From assembly GCA_029204225.1 (NCBI GenBank), contig CM055101.1, positions 39,459,627 through 39,523,626 on the forward strand: a stretch of 64,000 nucleotides of DNA. Reading direction: 5' to 3'. How positions within the stretch are numbered: position 1 is the first letter of the stretch; every line of letters starts with the position of its first letter. Both the position numbers and the translations under genes were made by a program. Source of the stretch: Diphasiastrum complanatum. Taxonomy: Eukaryota; Streptophyta; Lycopodiopsida; Lycopodiales; Lycopodiaceae. The notes under the pieces were generated by a model. That model searched no databases, was not told the origin of the DNA, and worked only from the letters and a program-made list of their open reading frames with translations. This document shows positions 20,638 through 31,881 of this stretch, piece after piece.

Positions 20638-23600
20638 ATGTCTTCATCTGGTTCACATTTCTTGGAGCATAGTGAGAGATTAACATCTTCCAATTATGCA
20701 ATGTGGAAGATCATAATGGAATCATTATTGATTCTACAAGATGTAATGGATATTGTGAGTGGAGCTGAAGAAGAACCTGCTGCACCTAATGAAGCTGCAG
20801 CATTTCACAAAAGAACCAAAATTGCCCTTCATTTTATAAAAATGAATGTAACCAATGAAGTGTTAAGAGAGATCAGTACATGCACCACTGCCAAGGAAGC
20901 TTGGGATACTCTAAAAACAATCTATGAGATCAAGAATACTTCTAGATTGCTTACACTTAGAAACCAAATATTTCTAAGTTATCAGAGAGTAGATGAGAGC
21001 GCTTCATCATATGTCATGAGAGTTAAAGATCTTCATCAAGAGTTAGCTAGTATTGGTGATGCTCTTAAGAACACTGAACTTGTTCAAGTAGTCCTAAATG
21101 GACTTAGAGATGAGTATGACAAATTTGTGCAGACTTATGCTGTCAGGGAGGATCTTCCATCCTTGGAGGCACTGCAAGGTGTTCTCATTGCTGAAGAAAG
21201 CAGGCAAGAGAACAAGATGCTGAGGATCAACAGACTTTCATTGAAAGATGGTGGAGATGACAAAGCACTCTTCATCAGAGACAAGTCAAGAGGCAAGGGC
21301 AAAGGACAACAACACTTCAAGAAGGACAAAGCCAAAGAAGGTGGTGAGGATCAGTCCTTACAAGCTGCAACATCCAGTGGCAAGAAGAAGCTGTCAAAGA
21401 TCAAGTGTTGTTTCTGTGGCAAGAAAGGACACTATGCATCAAACTGTTTCAAGAAGAAGAACCAATCTAAGCAAGTTAGCCTTACTAATGAGGATGAGTG
21501 TGAGGGTGTTGAGAGTGAAAGAGAGGATTCATTAATGATGTCTACTTTTTCATTTTTTCCTATACGGCTAGTTCCCATATGTCTAGTTCTAGGAACTCTT
21601 TCACTAATCTCATGCCATATCTAGGTGCAAAAAGATCAATCTATATTGCTAATGATGTAGAGTGTAGAACTGAAGGAATAGGTAGTATTCCACTACATGC
21701 ATCATCATCAAAATCTTTTTGCTTACATGATGTACTTTATGTACCTAGACTAACTAAGAATCTCATTAGTGTAGGACAGTTGTTTGATAATGGATTGGAT
21801 GTCAAGTTTCAAGTTGACAAGTGTATGATCTCAAGAGAAAATGAAGTTATTGCTAGAGGATCTAGGATTGGTAAGTTGTACAAACTAGATTCTAGGGAGA
21901 GTGCTAACATTTCAGATATTGCTTATGAGACCAAGGTTCTTCAGGAGGATCTGTGGAACAAGAGATTGGGTCATCCCAATTTCAAAGCCATTCAATCTAT
22001 GGTCAAAGAAGGAAACTTTGTTGGACTACCAAAGACACTGTCAAAGGAGCTTCTACCTTGTGAAGCTTGTGTGCTGGCAAAATCACACAGAAGGTCTTTT
22101 CCTAGATCAACCATTTGAACTAGTGCACTCCGATGTTCATTTCTCATCAACTAAGAGCAAAGGAGGAGCAAATTGCTTTGTTTCCTTTGTAGATGATTAT
22201 ACAAGATATTCTTGGATCTATATGATGTCTTCAAAAGCCATGGTCTATGATGTTTTTCCTACTTTCAAAGCTTATGTAGAAAAGCAATTTTTTTTCAAGT
22301 TGAAAGCTTTGAGAAGTGATAGTGGAAGATAATACACTTCCAATAAGTTTAAAGACTTTTGTGAGAGAGAGGGCATTCAAAGAGAGTTTTCTTGTTCATA
22401 TACTCCTCAGCAAAATGGAGTTGCTGAGAGAGAAAATAGAACTTTGTGTGAATGTGCAAAAGCCATTAGGCTAGAAGCTTCTTTGCCTAAAGAATTTTGG
22501 GGAGAGGCAGTTGCATGTACAAACTATCTTTGTAATAGGCTTTCTAATCTTGCAATAGGAGGAAAAACAACATTTGAGATGTTGTATAAGAAAAATCCTA
22601 AGGTAGATCATCTTAGGATTTTTGGCTGTGTATGCTTTGTGCATGTGCCTCTAGAAACTAGGAAGAAGGAAGATCCTAGTGTTGTTAAAGAAATTTTTGT
22701 AGGATATGCATCCACTAAAAAAGCATACAAAGTATATCTTCCTTCTACTGACAAGAATGTTGTTAGTAGAGATGTGATCTTCCATGAAGATCAGAAGTTT
22801 AACTTGAATGATGCACAGATCAAGGAGTCTCATGCAAGATCAATCATCAATCTTGATGTTGCTTAAGAGGTGGTGAGGCCGAGGCTTGAGGAGGAGCAAA
22901 TTCAAGCTACCACACCAAGAAGATCTACACGAGCAAGATATGAGCCAAGCATGCTCACATATGATGAAGAAGGAAGCCAAGTGGAAGGTGAAACTTCCTA
23001 TCATGCTCTCTTCATATCAGATGAAGAGCCTAAAGATGTCCAAGAAGCTCTTCAATCCAAGATGTGGGTTGAACCAATGACCTAAGAGTTTGAAGCCTTG
23101 ATGTCAAACAACACATGGGAGCTTGTGGAGCCACCAAACAACATGCATGTGATTGGATGTAAGTGGGTTTTCATAATCAAGTATAATCATGATGGATCTA
23201 TCAATAAGTATAAAGCAAGACTTTGTGCCAAAGGCTACTCACAAATCAAAGGTCTTGACTATGAAGACACCTTTGCACCAGTTGCAAAGATGGTAACAAT
23301 CCCAATACTTATATCTCTTGCATGTTTTCACAATTGGAATATGTTCTAGCTTGATGTTTCTAATGCATTTCTCAATGGCTACCTTGAGGAGGAGATTTAC
23401 ATGGAGCAACCTCCAGGTTTTGTGAAAGAAGGTGATGAATCAAAAGTTTGTCTTTTGTTCAAAAGTCTCTATGGACTGAAACAAGCACCAAGGTCTTGGT
23501 ATGCAAGGCTCAACTCCTATCTCATATCACTCAGATTTTGTCTAAGTGAATATGACCCTTCTTTGTATTATAAGTTTGTAGATAACTTTGTAATTATTCT

Positions 23601-23640
23601 TCTCATCTATGTAGATGATATCATTATTTCTCTCTACCCA
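20638..23640 (+). pseudogene. Copia-B: gag-pol, truncated inside reverse transcriptase
   Basis: Gag runs 20638-21530: UBN2-type start (MSSSGSHFLEHSERLTSSNY), helical core and a CCHC knuckle (CCFCGKKGHYASNC). The protease core is damaged: only ASSHMSSSRNSF remains, the upstream DSG having gone. Integrase is legible (LVHSDVHFSS, LRSDSGR, GVAERENRTL) and reverse transcriptase follows (CKWVFIIKYNHDGS, SLYGLKQAPRSWYARL). It breaks off right after IYVDDIII near 23628. The frame from about 22139 on carries at least four in-frame stops (22330, 22864, 23083, 23347). No RNase H, 3' LTR or primer site is found. It is closely related to Copia-A by Gag and integrase sequence. Confidence 0.9.
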
Positions 23641-23840
23641 AGAGCAGGCTGTTTTTCCCATACTAATCACTTAGAATAATTTCTGACATTCAATTCTCAT
23701 AGTGAGAAGTTAGATTTTTTCATCAGATGTATGCCATTGTGCTCTTGTCATAGATTTTTCAAGTATATTGTTCTCTGATCAATCTTGTGCAATCACAACA
23801 CCTCAGTAAGATCTTGTAGGGTGTGTGGTGAAGTTCACAC

Positions 23841-24254
23841 GTGCTAAAAACTTCACACGGAAAAATCACTTTTGAAAATCGTGAATGTGCAGTCAAAGTT
23901 GATCCTGCAACTTGGACTATCAAACCAGTGGTTCAAAAAGAGGATGATGATTCATCAACAACGGATCATACTTGTGACCGACTAGAGAAAAATTTGGGAG
24001 TTCATTACAATTCTCAAACGGATATTGTCAATTGGAATGAAGCTCTTGCAATGATTGATTGTATAGCAGAATATATGTGTCAACAAGATAATCAGTCAGA
24101 TTTGAACGAGATTTCACTATTGGATCGAACCTTGGATACACCGATCACTTTTCCATTGAATGTGCTGAATGTAGCTTGGATATCAACGGAACCTATACCA
24201 GATCCTATTGAAGATGACCTCATTCTTGTGAGACAATGCAGAACTTACGGATGA
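23841..24254 (+). CDS. Hypothetical ORF, unrecognised
   Basis: An open frame of 137 codons, moderately acidic, with segments such as FENRECAVKVDPATWTIKP and EALAMIDCIAEYMCQQDN. The composition looks more protein-like than its surroundings, but there is no domain that I recognise. The ATG is poorly supported and the frame could begin upstream. It follows the truncated end of Copia-B, so it may be a fragment of another element. CACACGTG-type motifs flank it (near 23838 and 24440), as in the Copia-A LTR. Confidence 0.3.
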   Translation: MLKTSHGKITFENRECAVKVDPATWTIKPVVQKEDDDSSTTDHTCDRLEKNLGVHYNSQTDIVNWNEALAMIDCIAEYMCQQDNQSDLNEISLLDRTLDTPITFPLNVLNVAWISTEPIPDPIEDDLILVRQCRTYG

Positions 24255-25311
24255 GCAGATTCTAAATGATATGGATCTGACCAGATTTGGAGTGCGTATT
24301 GGTGCATGAAGATATGATGCAAACACTTTGTTATTATGCATGCATAGTCTTGCCAATTGTTAAAAATTCACAATTCTAGCTTGACTAGTTTTGGTCATAT
24401 GACTTGTAAATAGTTAGATGGTCATGATGTGGCTTGTCACACGTGCCAAATAGCATAGGATTCCATTCATAAGGATGTTCTCAAGTAGACCTAAGTGTTA
24501 GAACCTTTGGAATGAGTCCAAATTATGCTTAGATACAAGGGAGAAAAAATAGGAGCTATTTTTGGTAATTTTTGCATTGTTGAGGGATCTCCAAGATTCC
24601 AACCCTAACTTGGTAGGGATGAAAGATCTACCAAAATTAGCATTAGGGATAGGTTTAGGGCTACTCATACCTGCCCAAAATCATGATGGATCATGTATAT
24701 ATAGGTGATGATATCTCACCAAAATCAATCAAGCAATTTCATGTTTTTTCTCTCATAATGGTGCAATTGCTCTCTATGTTCGTAATTGTTTGAGTACTTG
24801 TGATTACTAATGATTATAGGATTGAATGTAGGTCTGGTGTACAGTACTCAGACTGTGGGAGGCCGTACTTTCACACGTGTGAAGCCTTCTTCAAGGATTT
24901 GGGCCATTTAGTGAGGTTCAAGCATAGATTTTTTATGGATTTTGATGGTTCAACTTGTGCTAATCTTATGAAATCATAAACTATTGTTTCCCTCATCATT
25001 TCAAGTGTTTTAGGATATTTGCTGTAATTTTTACACCAACTTGGATGGCCCTCATAAGGAGTGAGAATCTAGGCTTGCTAAGGTTTCAATCTTAGCTTAC
25101 GATCTGATCGGAAAATAGACTAGATTTGTGCATTGTTCATCTTTGATGTTTTTTCTCTTTTCGGTCTTTTTTTTTGTTTGGTTTGTTTGTGCTGAGTCTA
25201 GGCATCCTTGGCTCTAGATCTTCTCCTCAAGAGGTTGATCTTCTCAAGGGAGGTGAAAAATGAAAGAAATCCTACCTAGGGATCTTAATGATCACTCCAT
25301 GATATTTTTAA

Positions 25312-25313
<2 letters not shown>
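24255..25313. other. Non-coding, LTR-like sequence
   Basis: No ORF. It contains TTCACACGTGTGAA at 24870-24883, next to TACAGTACTCAGACTG and GGCCGTACT, which recalls the Copia-A LTR (AGTACTGTCCACAGTACGG). The stretch may therefore be a diverged LTR related to Copia-A. No ends or target duplication could be fixed. Confidence 0.4.

Positions 25314-25358
<45 letters not shown>
25314..25358. repeat. TA microsatellite 1
   Basis: About 45 bp of uninterrupted TA dinucleotides. Confidence 0.97.
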
Positions 25359-25359
<1 letters not shown>

Positions 25360-25360
<1 letters not shown>

Positions 25361-25487
25361 CATCTTGATGTTATTCAATTTGACAAAAGGGTACCCAGAA
25401 GTGCAGGTATCTGATCTAAGATTACGTAGTTGCTGGATGAGAAGAAAGCGTGGAACAGAATCAAAGGCTTTCCTAAAGTCAACAAAG

Positions 25488-25489
<2 letters not shown>
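25360..25489 (-). pseudogene. LINE-type reverse transcriptase scrap
   Basis: The minus-strand reading from 25488 has about 43 stop-free codons starting YFVDFRKAFDSVPRFLL. VDFRKAFDSV is the palm motif A region of non-LTR reverse transcriptases, including the first catalytic Asp. The fragment ends at the left TA array and starts at the right one, so both edges are microsatellites. It is too short to place in a clade. Confidence 0.7.
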
Positions 25490-25556
<67 letters not shown>

Positions 25557-25562
25557 CATATA
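25489..25562. repeat. TA microsatellite 2
   Basis: About 60 bp of TA repeats, then a slightly degenerate end (TGTATATACATATA). Confidence 0.97.
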
Positions 25563-26342
25563 TCCTTGGTTGTGGATATAGATGATGATGGTAGTCACAG
25601 ACCAAAATTTGTTCAAGTTACCAATACTCGAGTGAATAAAGTTGTCGATGTTTCTCGCCCCAAACAAGGGACAGGTCCTAGCAAAGTAGAAAAACTAAAA
25701 TCCATGACTAAAAATGACCAAGGCATAGGACAAAAGTATCAAAAATGGCACAAGCACGTATAGAGGAAGCTCTGACCATGAGTGCTTCCGTGTTGACAGA
25801 GAAGGTAGTAATAGAGTCATAGCATGAGATTTTTGAAATTGAGACTGAATCTTCTCTACAAACATAACTTCGTTATGTGTCCATATAAATGTCAATCCCT
25901 CCTATACTTGTCCAGACTTCCAAAAAAGAGTGGCTGAAAGAAAGCCATATACGGCTTGCAAGCATATACATTTCATTTTTATTTTAAGGATTTTGGGCTT
26001 CGATCAACTAAGCAACATGTTTACTCATCACGCCAGTTTGAGTGAAGCCGAGTTCTTTCAAGCACTTACTCATGGGAGAACGTACCCATGAAGACAATAG
26101 TTCTCTTTTTATTTATTGTTTTTGGCATAATCGTACGTTGCCCTTAGCATATGTGGAAAAGTCCATGATGACTTATGTGGAAAGTATCATATGGCATGAT
26201 ATCAAACAATGGACAAAACAATTGTCACTGGCGACATGGTCAATTTGATTGGATGACCAGGGGAAATAACTTTTATTATGGAGAGAGAACAAGGTAACTT
26301 TTATTATGGAGAGAGAACAAGGTCAACACTTCGACAAGATGA
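25563..26342. other. No recognised feature
   Basis: Short ORFs only. One on the plus strand (25548-25763) is Lys-rich, without family resemblance. A 24-bp segment (AACTTTTATTATGGAGAGAGAACA) near 26269 is repeated in tandem near 26296. Confidence 0.4.
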
Positions 26343-27130
26343 TTACCCAGATGGCCTTGGAAAAATGTGTGTCTGCTCTCGAACAACATGGAAGCCACTA
26401 CCATGAGCAATAGCTGCAAGAACGTCACGAATGGAATTATGTGACACTATACGATCACCACCTAAGGGGCACCGCATAAGATGAGTACCCAGAGAACCCA
26501 AAACATGCCCACATGAACACTTAGAGAGCCCATTTAACACTTGATGTGGAAGTCCCAACCTGATACAAAGAGTAGTGATAAACAAGTCAGAGGAGAGTCA
26601 CAATAGTGGAAGAATTGGACGTGCAACTAACCAAGCCCCTGCACCTGGACCAACACATGAAAGAAGACGAGCTCGAACTACATCGGAAGGAGAATCATTG
26701 AGAAGTTGAGTGAAGGAATAAGAGTGAAGATGATCCATAAGAGTCTTTTGAGACACCAACCATTGATTTTCCACCAAAGATTCAAAGGGAGACATAAAAG
26801 ACTACACTAGTGGTGGAAGTAAATCTTTGGCAGTGCAAAGAGCATTTTGAAAATGAAGATTGTCGGTTTCTACATGAGCCACCGAATGAAGAAAAAGAGG
26901 CTTGTTACCTTGCTGAAACATGGAAACTAGTGCAGAGGCAGCAATAAGAGCCCAACTCCCTAGAAAAGTAGCTAGAGTAGTGCACACGGTAGATAAGAGC
27001 CCAACTCCCTAGAAAAGCAGCTGGAGTAGTGCAGACGGTAGATACTAGACCAACACCACCCGAGAAAGCAGGAAGAGAAATTTGCCACTTAGAAAACTGA
27101 CCTTCACAACTTCTTTGCCTTGTTGTAGAT
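26343..27130 (-). pseudogene. LINE-like element, C-terminal region
   Basis: Minus-strand frames read LPAFSGGVGLVSTVCTTPAA (near 27080), VRARLLSCVGPGAGAWLVAR (near 26680), then LGLPHQVLNGLSKCSCGHVL and LGTHLMRCPLGGDRIVSH (near 26500). The order of a GG.GL patch, a GAWL patch and a final CxCG...H...C..GG...H cluster is what I know from C-termini of a plant and animal reverse transcriptase family; the Cys/His cluster is thought to bind nucleic acid. One stop at about 26598 and a 49-bp tandem duplication (26946-27043) break it. It runs directly into the Gag of Copia-F, so it probably inserted there. Confidence 0.6.
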
Positions 27131-27134
27131 CCTG

Positions 27135-27913
27135 ATGCGACACTCCTTGATGTCGTGATTAGCTCTTTTGCAATATCTATAGAAAAGCTTCTTGCGCGAT
27201 CCATCATGCTCACCTGGAGTGTGGGGCTTCTGTTGTTGTTGTTGCACTTGATTCTTCCCTTGGAATAGTCTTTCTTCTTGGTGTATAGAGCCATGGATTT
27301 GTCTTTGATGGACAGGCTGCTAGTCTTTCTCCGCATTTCTTCTTGAAGAAGATGACCGATCACCTTTTTGAAGAGTGAGGTCGGGTTGTGTGGAGATCAT
27401 CACCACAAAGTGCTCATAGGACTTTGGAAGAGAAGAAATCAAGGTCACAACAGCATCATCATCTTGAATAGAATATCCTACAGCTGATAACTGATCTAAC
27501 ATGAACTTGAAACTGTTGATGTGAGAAGTGATGGCAGTAGAATCAGACATGCTAAGAGTAAAGAACTTCCTTCTAAGATGTAATCTTGTGGTTACATCGT
27601 GAGTCTCATAAAGACTTGATAACAAGTCCAGTGCTTCCTTAGAGGTTTTGCACGTGATAACGTGAGATATTTGGAAGTCGGCCAAATTAAGTGTAATACA
27701 TGCTAGGGCCTTCTGATCTTTGATCCTCCAGGCCTTTGCTTGATCACCATCTTCTGGTTTCAAGTTTGCACCTTCTACTACATCCTAGAGATCTCTATCT
27801 ATCAAATTAATTTTAAGTTTTAACTTCCAAATGTAGAAGTTAGAACCATTGAACTTGTCAATGACTCTAGCTTCACTGAGTGATGAAGATGAAGAGCTAC
27901 CTATATGAGACAT
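27135..27913 (-). pseudogene. Copia-F gag
   Basis: The start at 27913 reads MSHIGSSSSSSLSEARV and continues with FNGSNFYIWKLKLKINLID, a UBN2-type Gag. Two in-frame stops lie near 27790. The helical core follows (ITCKTSKEALDLLSSLYETH, FKFMLDQLSAVGYSIQDDDA). The zinc knuckle near 27170 reads YCKRANHDIKEC, with its first Cys replaced by Tyr. Everything downstream is lost or replaced by the LINE-like fragment. Confidence 0.8.
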
Positions 27914-27965
27914 GATAACAGTATACAAATAGAACAAACTTAATCTCTCGGTTTATTTGAGCTAC

Positions 27966-27977
27966 GCTTTGATACCA
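27966..27977 (-). other. Copia-F primer-binding site, one mismatch
   Basis: GCTTTGATACCA, the reverse complement of TGGTATCAAAGC, one base off the canonical site. It lies about 50 bp upstream of the Copia-F Gag start. The 5' LTR should follow on the right, from about 27978 to 28650, with a TG at 27982; its far end could not be fixed. Confidence 0.7.
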
Positions 27978-29100
27978 ATCTGATGGGGCAAGGGAGATAG
28001 AAGAACGTGAACGGAGAAGAGAGCATGAATATTGCGGAACAGCGCTCCCATTCTAATCAGCTGCTAAATGCAAAAACAGTCTAATAGACAGCTTATGTTA
28101 AATGTAATCACAGCTTTAAGTGTTCTAATTGCCCAACAGGATCTTAAAAATTAATTCATACTCTGAAACAAGAGTACAGTCCACCGAAGAGATTAGAGAT
28201 GGTTTGTATGTGGTACTACTAAAATCAAATTCAACGTGAAGTATAGTTCTGAAATAAATGGAAGAGCAGTATGATAACGCGAGTTTCGCAGGCGTCAAAG
28301 ACAACCATCGTCTGATCGGAAACTGAGAGTCTTAAACGTCCGTGTTCTGATCAAAGTGAGTAAACAAGTGCGATCAAACAGCAATGAAAGTGCATTCAAT
28401 CACAACATGCATTCATCTACGTTGTACACAGATAAAAGCAAGCTGCTGCTATATTACACTGAAGCACAATACAAAATAGCAATTACAACAAAAAATGACG
28501 GTGTAATTGGGATGCTCAAATAATGTGTCTCATGGACGGAGCAACCACTAATCTGTGCTTGGACGATCTATTTATAGATTTCATCCATGTATTAATTACA
28601 TTGAATGCTTGTCACCTAATTAGGAAAGCCGTTGTACTTGGAAGTATATGGCTTTTGTGACAACTATACATAGTATATATACGGTCAATAGTTTAGCATT
28701 GTTGACGCGGACGAGGATGTCGCAAATTCTCTCACTTCGCATTTTACGTGAAGTGGTTTTCTCTCACTTCGCAAATTTCGAGAAGTGGCTGAGAACATTC
28801 ATCGTTCAAAATAGACGACCTTCGACATTTTTTTCTCTCTTCGAGATTTTGTGAAAAAGCCGAAGGTGCGCTTAAAAAGGCGAAGGTGCCCTGTTTTAGC
28901 ATTATTACTTTGATGTTTATAATGGATTAAATGTTAAGATGCTATGATTGGTACAATTTTAAAATCTTGATTTTGCCTGTGCGATTACAAGCAAAGAACC
29001 ATTTTTTGTGACAAGATCCTCCACATTTAAGCAAGCTCAAAGGGTTTCATCTCATGTTTGTGCATCCCTCTAACGTCTACTGTCGCCGCTCTTAGCACCA
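27978..29100. other. Non-coding; probable Copia-F LTR and small hairpins
   Basis: No real ORF. The left 650 bp are the likely 5' LTR of Copia-F. Near 28729-28790 two tandem segments each start TCTCACTTCGCA and end GAAGTGG, so that CACTTC and GAAGTG can pair into two short hairpins. Related pieces (CGAAGGTGC) recur to 28895. Confidence 0.4.
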
Positions 29101-29136
29101 ACTGGCTTCCATCGAAACGCTAGAGCTGCTGGTGCC

Positions 29137-29172
29137 GTGTCGAAGAGGGCGAGGGCGAGGGCGAGGGCGATG
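29137..29172. repeat. GAGGGC hexanucleotide repeat
   Basis: Four tandem copies of GAGGGC, then GATGGA. It sits 0.8 kb upstream of the transporter start. Its reading as SPSPSP on the minus strand is not thought to be real. Confidence 0.8.
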
Positions 29173-29409
29173 GAGATGGGAGCATCATTCCTTGATCCTG
29201 TTTTTGATCCTGCGAGAGATGCTGCAGTTTTGGTCGGATTAGCTTTGCTTCCCGAGTCGCGAGCAATCTCCCGAAGACTGTGGGTGAGTTCAATTGAAGG
29301 AGTATAAGGCAGGTTGATGTGTGTGTGGCTTGGCTTGGGGGTTGGTGTTTAGTAAATTGGTTATCGGTAGCGTTGTACCTCTCCCCCACTGCTCCTCCTC
29401 CTGCTCCTT

Positions 29410-29860
29410 GCTTCCAGTTGCGATCCAATTAACACATGTGCTACTTAGGAAGAAAGTAATGGATTTGGGTTGTTGCTATCCAATTCAAACCATTGCCGCA
29501 CAGGAAGAAAGCAAGTGAGTTAAGCAGGCGCTAGAGCAAGAAAGCAGCAGATTTGAATTCGTGCAATTGCTTAGGAAGAAAGCAACGGATTTGGGTTGTT
29601 ACGATCCAATTCGAACATTTGCTGTTAAAGAACAAAGCAGTCGATTTGGGTTTGTTTGAAAATCAGTTAAAGCTGCTGGGCAAGCCCGTGCTGCGTGCAA
29701 GGAGTCAGGCCTGGTTTACCGAGCATAAGCATGTTCGGGACCTTGAATGGGCTGCAGATATAGGTTTATTTGCATTTGCTTTTCTTCTTTGCTGTTTCGA
29801 TCCAATTGACGCTATTGCTGATAAGGAAGAAAGCACCGGATACTCTCCGCGCCGGACCTA
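29410..29860. repeat. Degenerate repeats in the transporter 5' region
   Basis: Copies of AGGAAGAAAGCAACGGAT and CGATCCAATTCGAACATTTGC alternate at about 29420, 29450, 29565, 29605 and 29800. Units are about 60 to 140 bp apart. They occupy the presumed promoter or 5' leader of the glycerol-3-phosphate transporter gene. Purpose unknown. Confidence 0.65.
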
Positions 29861-29963
29861 TCACAGTAGCCAGTGATACGCACAAAATAGCCTTATATCC
29901 CATATGAACTTGGATGGGCTGAGTATATGGACGCAGAGATAGTTTGGAATCTCCGAATCCAGA

Positions 29964-31881
29964 ATGCGCAAGAAAGGGCTTGCTGAGATGTATTCTTTTG
30001 TGGGCAAAAGACGGACTGCCCCAGGCATTTTGCTACTGAGAAGTCTGCGACATAAGAATTACAGTGTGGAATATTACAGAACTTTGGTGTTGACCGTCAC
30101 CTTCATAGCTTATGCATGCTATCATGCATCCCGCAAGCCACCCAGCATTGTCAAAAGCGTCCTTGATCCCCAGGCTTCCTCTCTCCATCTGCACCCAGCC
30201 CACCCATCTGGTTTCGACCCATCGCATCCCTGGGCCCTCAATCTGGTCTATATCAGAAAACCTGACAAAAATCATTCTTTGCTAGAATCGCTTGCAGATG
30301 GGTTGGATCAGCAAGGGGAGTCTGGTTGGCCTCCATTTGATGGGAAAGAGGGGAAGTCCAAGCTGGGAGAGATAGATCTTGCATTCCTTGCAGCCTATGC
30401 CTTTGGGATGTATTTCTCAGGTCATTTGGGTGATCGGCTGGATCTTAGAAATTTTCTGTCTATTGGCATGCTGGGCAGTGCAGCCTTTGTTTGTCTCTTT
30501 GGGTTTGGCTACTTTTGGAAAATTCACGTGTTTTCCTACTATTTTGTGGTGCAGACGATGGCAGGCTTATTCCAGGCAACTGGGTGGCCTTCTGTGGTGG
30601 CAATTATGGGCAATTGGTTTGGGAAAAGCAACAGAGGTCTGATTATGGGCATATGGAATGCTCATACATCTCTAGGTAACATCCTTGGATCAGTTGCTGC
30701 TGCAAGTATGCTGCAGTATGGATGGGGATGGTGTTTTGTGCTGCCAGGGGTGTTTCTAATCCTGGCTGGAGCAGTGGTCTATCTTTTTCTGGTGGTTGAT
30801 CCATCAGATGTGGATCTACCATCTCCATATGAGGATCCGTCTCAGGAGGAAGAAAATCTATATAGTGGAGAAAAACAGAGCTTATTTGTTGAGAATGGTT
30901 CTCTTTTTGCGGATGTTGAAGCTGGTTCTTTGGAGAAAGCAATGGGGAAAAAGCTCTCAAATCCTGTGGCAGAAGATGACCAAACTGGAGATGAAGATGG
31001 AGAGCCATCTCCTGGAGCTGGGTGCCCCTTAAGGGAAGGTGGAGCTGGACATGAAGGGCTACTTTCTGCACAGGATGAGAAGCCTCCAGGAGATGGTGAA
31101 GCAGTTGGGTTTCTCAGGGCATTGGCAATTCCTGGAGTGGCCCAGTTTGCACTCTGTCTCTTCTTTTCAAAGCTGGTGGCCTATACTTTCCTCTATTGGC
31201 TGCCTTTTTATATCAGAAACACGAGTGAGACATGCCCCCGAACTTTTATTTTTGAATTTCCATCTTTTCTGACCTCCTGTGGTTCTGATTGTATGCTCAC
31301 TCTCACACTTAGTTTTGGGTTCTGCAGAGATTGCAGGTGAGTATCTTTCTGATGAGACAGCCGGAAATTTATCAACTCTATTTGACATGGGAGGGGTTGT
31401 GGGTGGTATTCTAGCTGGACATATTTCCGACAGCATGAATGCAAGAGCAACTACAGCAGCAGGCTTTACATTTTGTGCAATACCAATGCTGTTTTTCTAC
31501 AATATCTATGGTGGTTTGTCATTATATGCCAATGTAGGCCTCATGATTCTTGCAGGATTGTTTGTAAATGGGCCATATGCACTTATTTCCACTGCGGTTT
31601 CCGCAGATCTCGGTACACACAGTTCACTGAAAGGGAATGCAAAAGCATTAGCCACAGTCACAGCCATTATTGATGGCACTGGTTCTGTAGGAGCAGCTGC
31701 GGGCCCATTATTGACAGGTTATATCTCCCAGAGAGGCTGGAATGATGTCTTTTTTATGCTCATGTTGGCAGCTTTATTAGCAGGGCTTTCACTCTCAAAC
31801 CTGATTTTTGAAGAAATGGTGGAAAAATTCAAAAATTGGAGATGCGAACATGGTGTGCTCTCAACAAACTCAAGGTTTTAA
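29964..31881 (+). CDS. G3Pp: Glycerol-3-phosphate transporter (SLC37/MFS family)
   Basis: Two coding exons, 29964-31224 and 31328-31881, are joined across a 103-bp intron (A|GTGAGA donor, TTCTGCAG acceptor, phase 1), giving about 604 residues. The family moves glycerol-3-phosphate or related phosphate esters, usually by phosphate antiport, within the major facilitator superfamily. Diagnostic pieces: an N-terminal [20 protein letters not shown] with KSVLDPQ, a helix pair around [37 protein letters not shown], and in exon 2 [20 protein letters not shown] and [20 protein letters not shown]. Twelve membrane helices are expected. The central loop (about residues 275-385) is long, acidic and Gly/Pro-rich. 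The start is uncertain: Met at 29964 is used, Met at 29988 is possible. The frame past 31224 to 31340 is intron read-through. The gene is convergent with RPL15. Confidence 0.93.

Noticed and set aside
25260-25667. ORFs made of IYIYIY
   Set aside because: They are translations of the TA microsatellites.
30643-31071. Minus-strand 142-codon ORF
   Set aside because: Antisense to the transporter exon, with no family resemblance.
31225-31340. Extension of transporter exon 1 into [12 protein letters not shown] and beyond
   Set aside because: A donor and an acceptor with matching phase join NT directly to the conserved [11 protein letters not shown] segment; the extension is intron.
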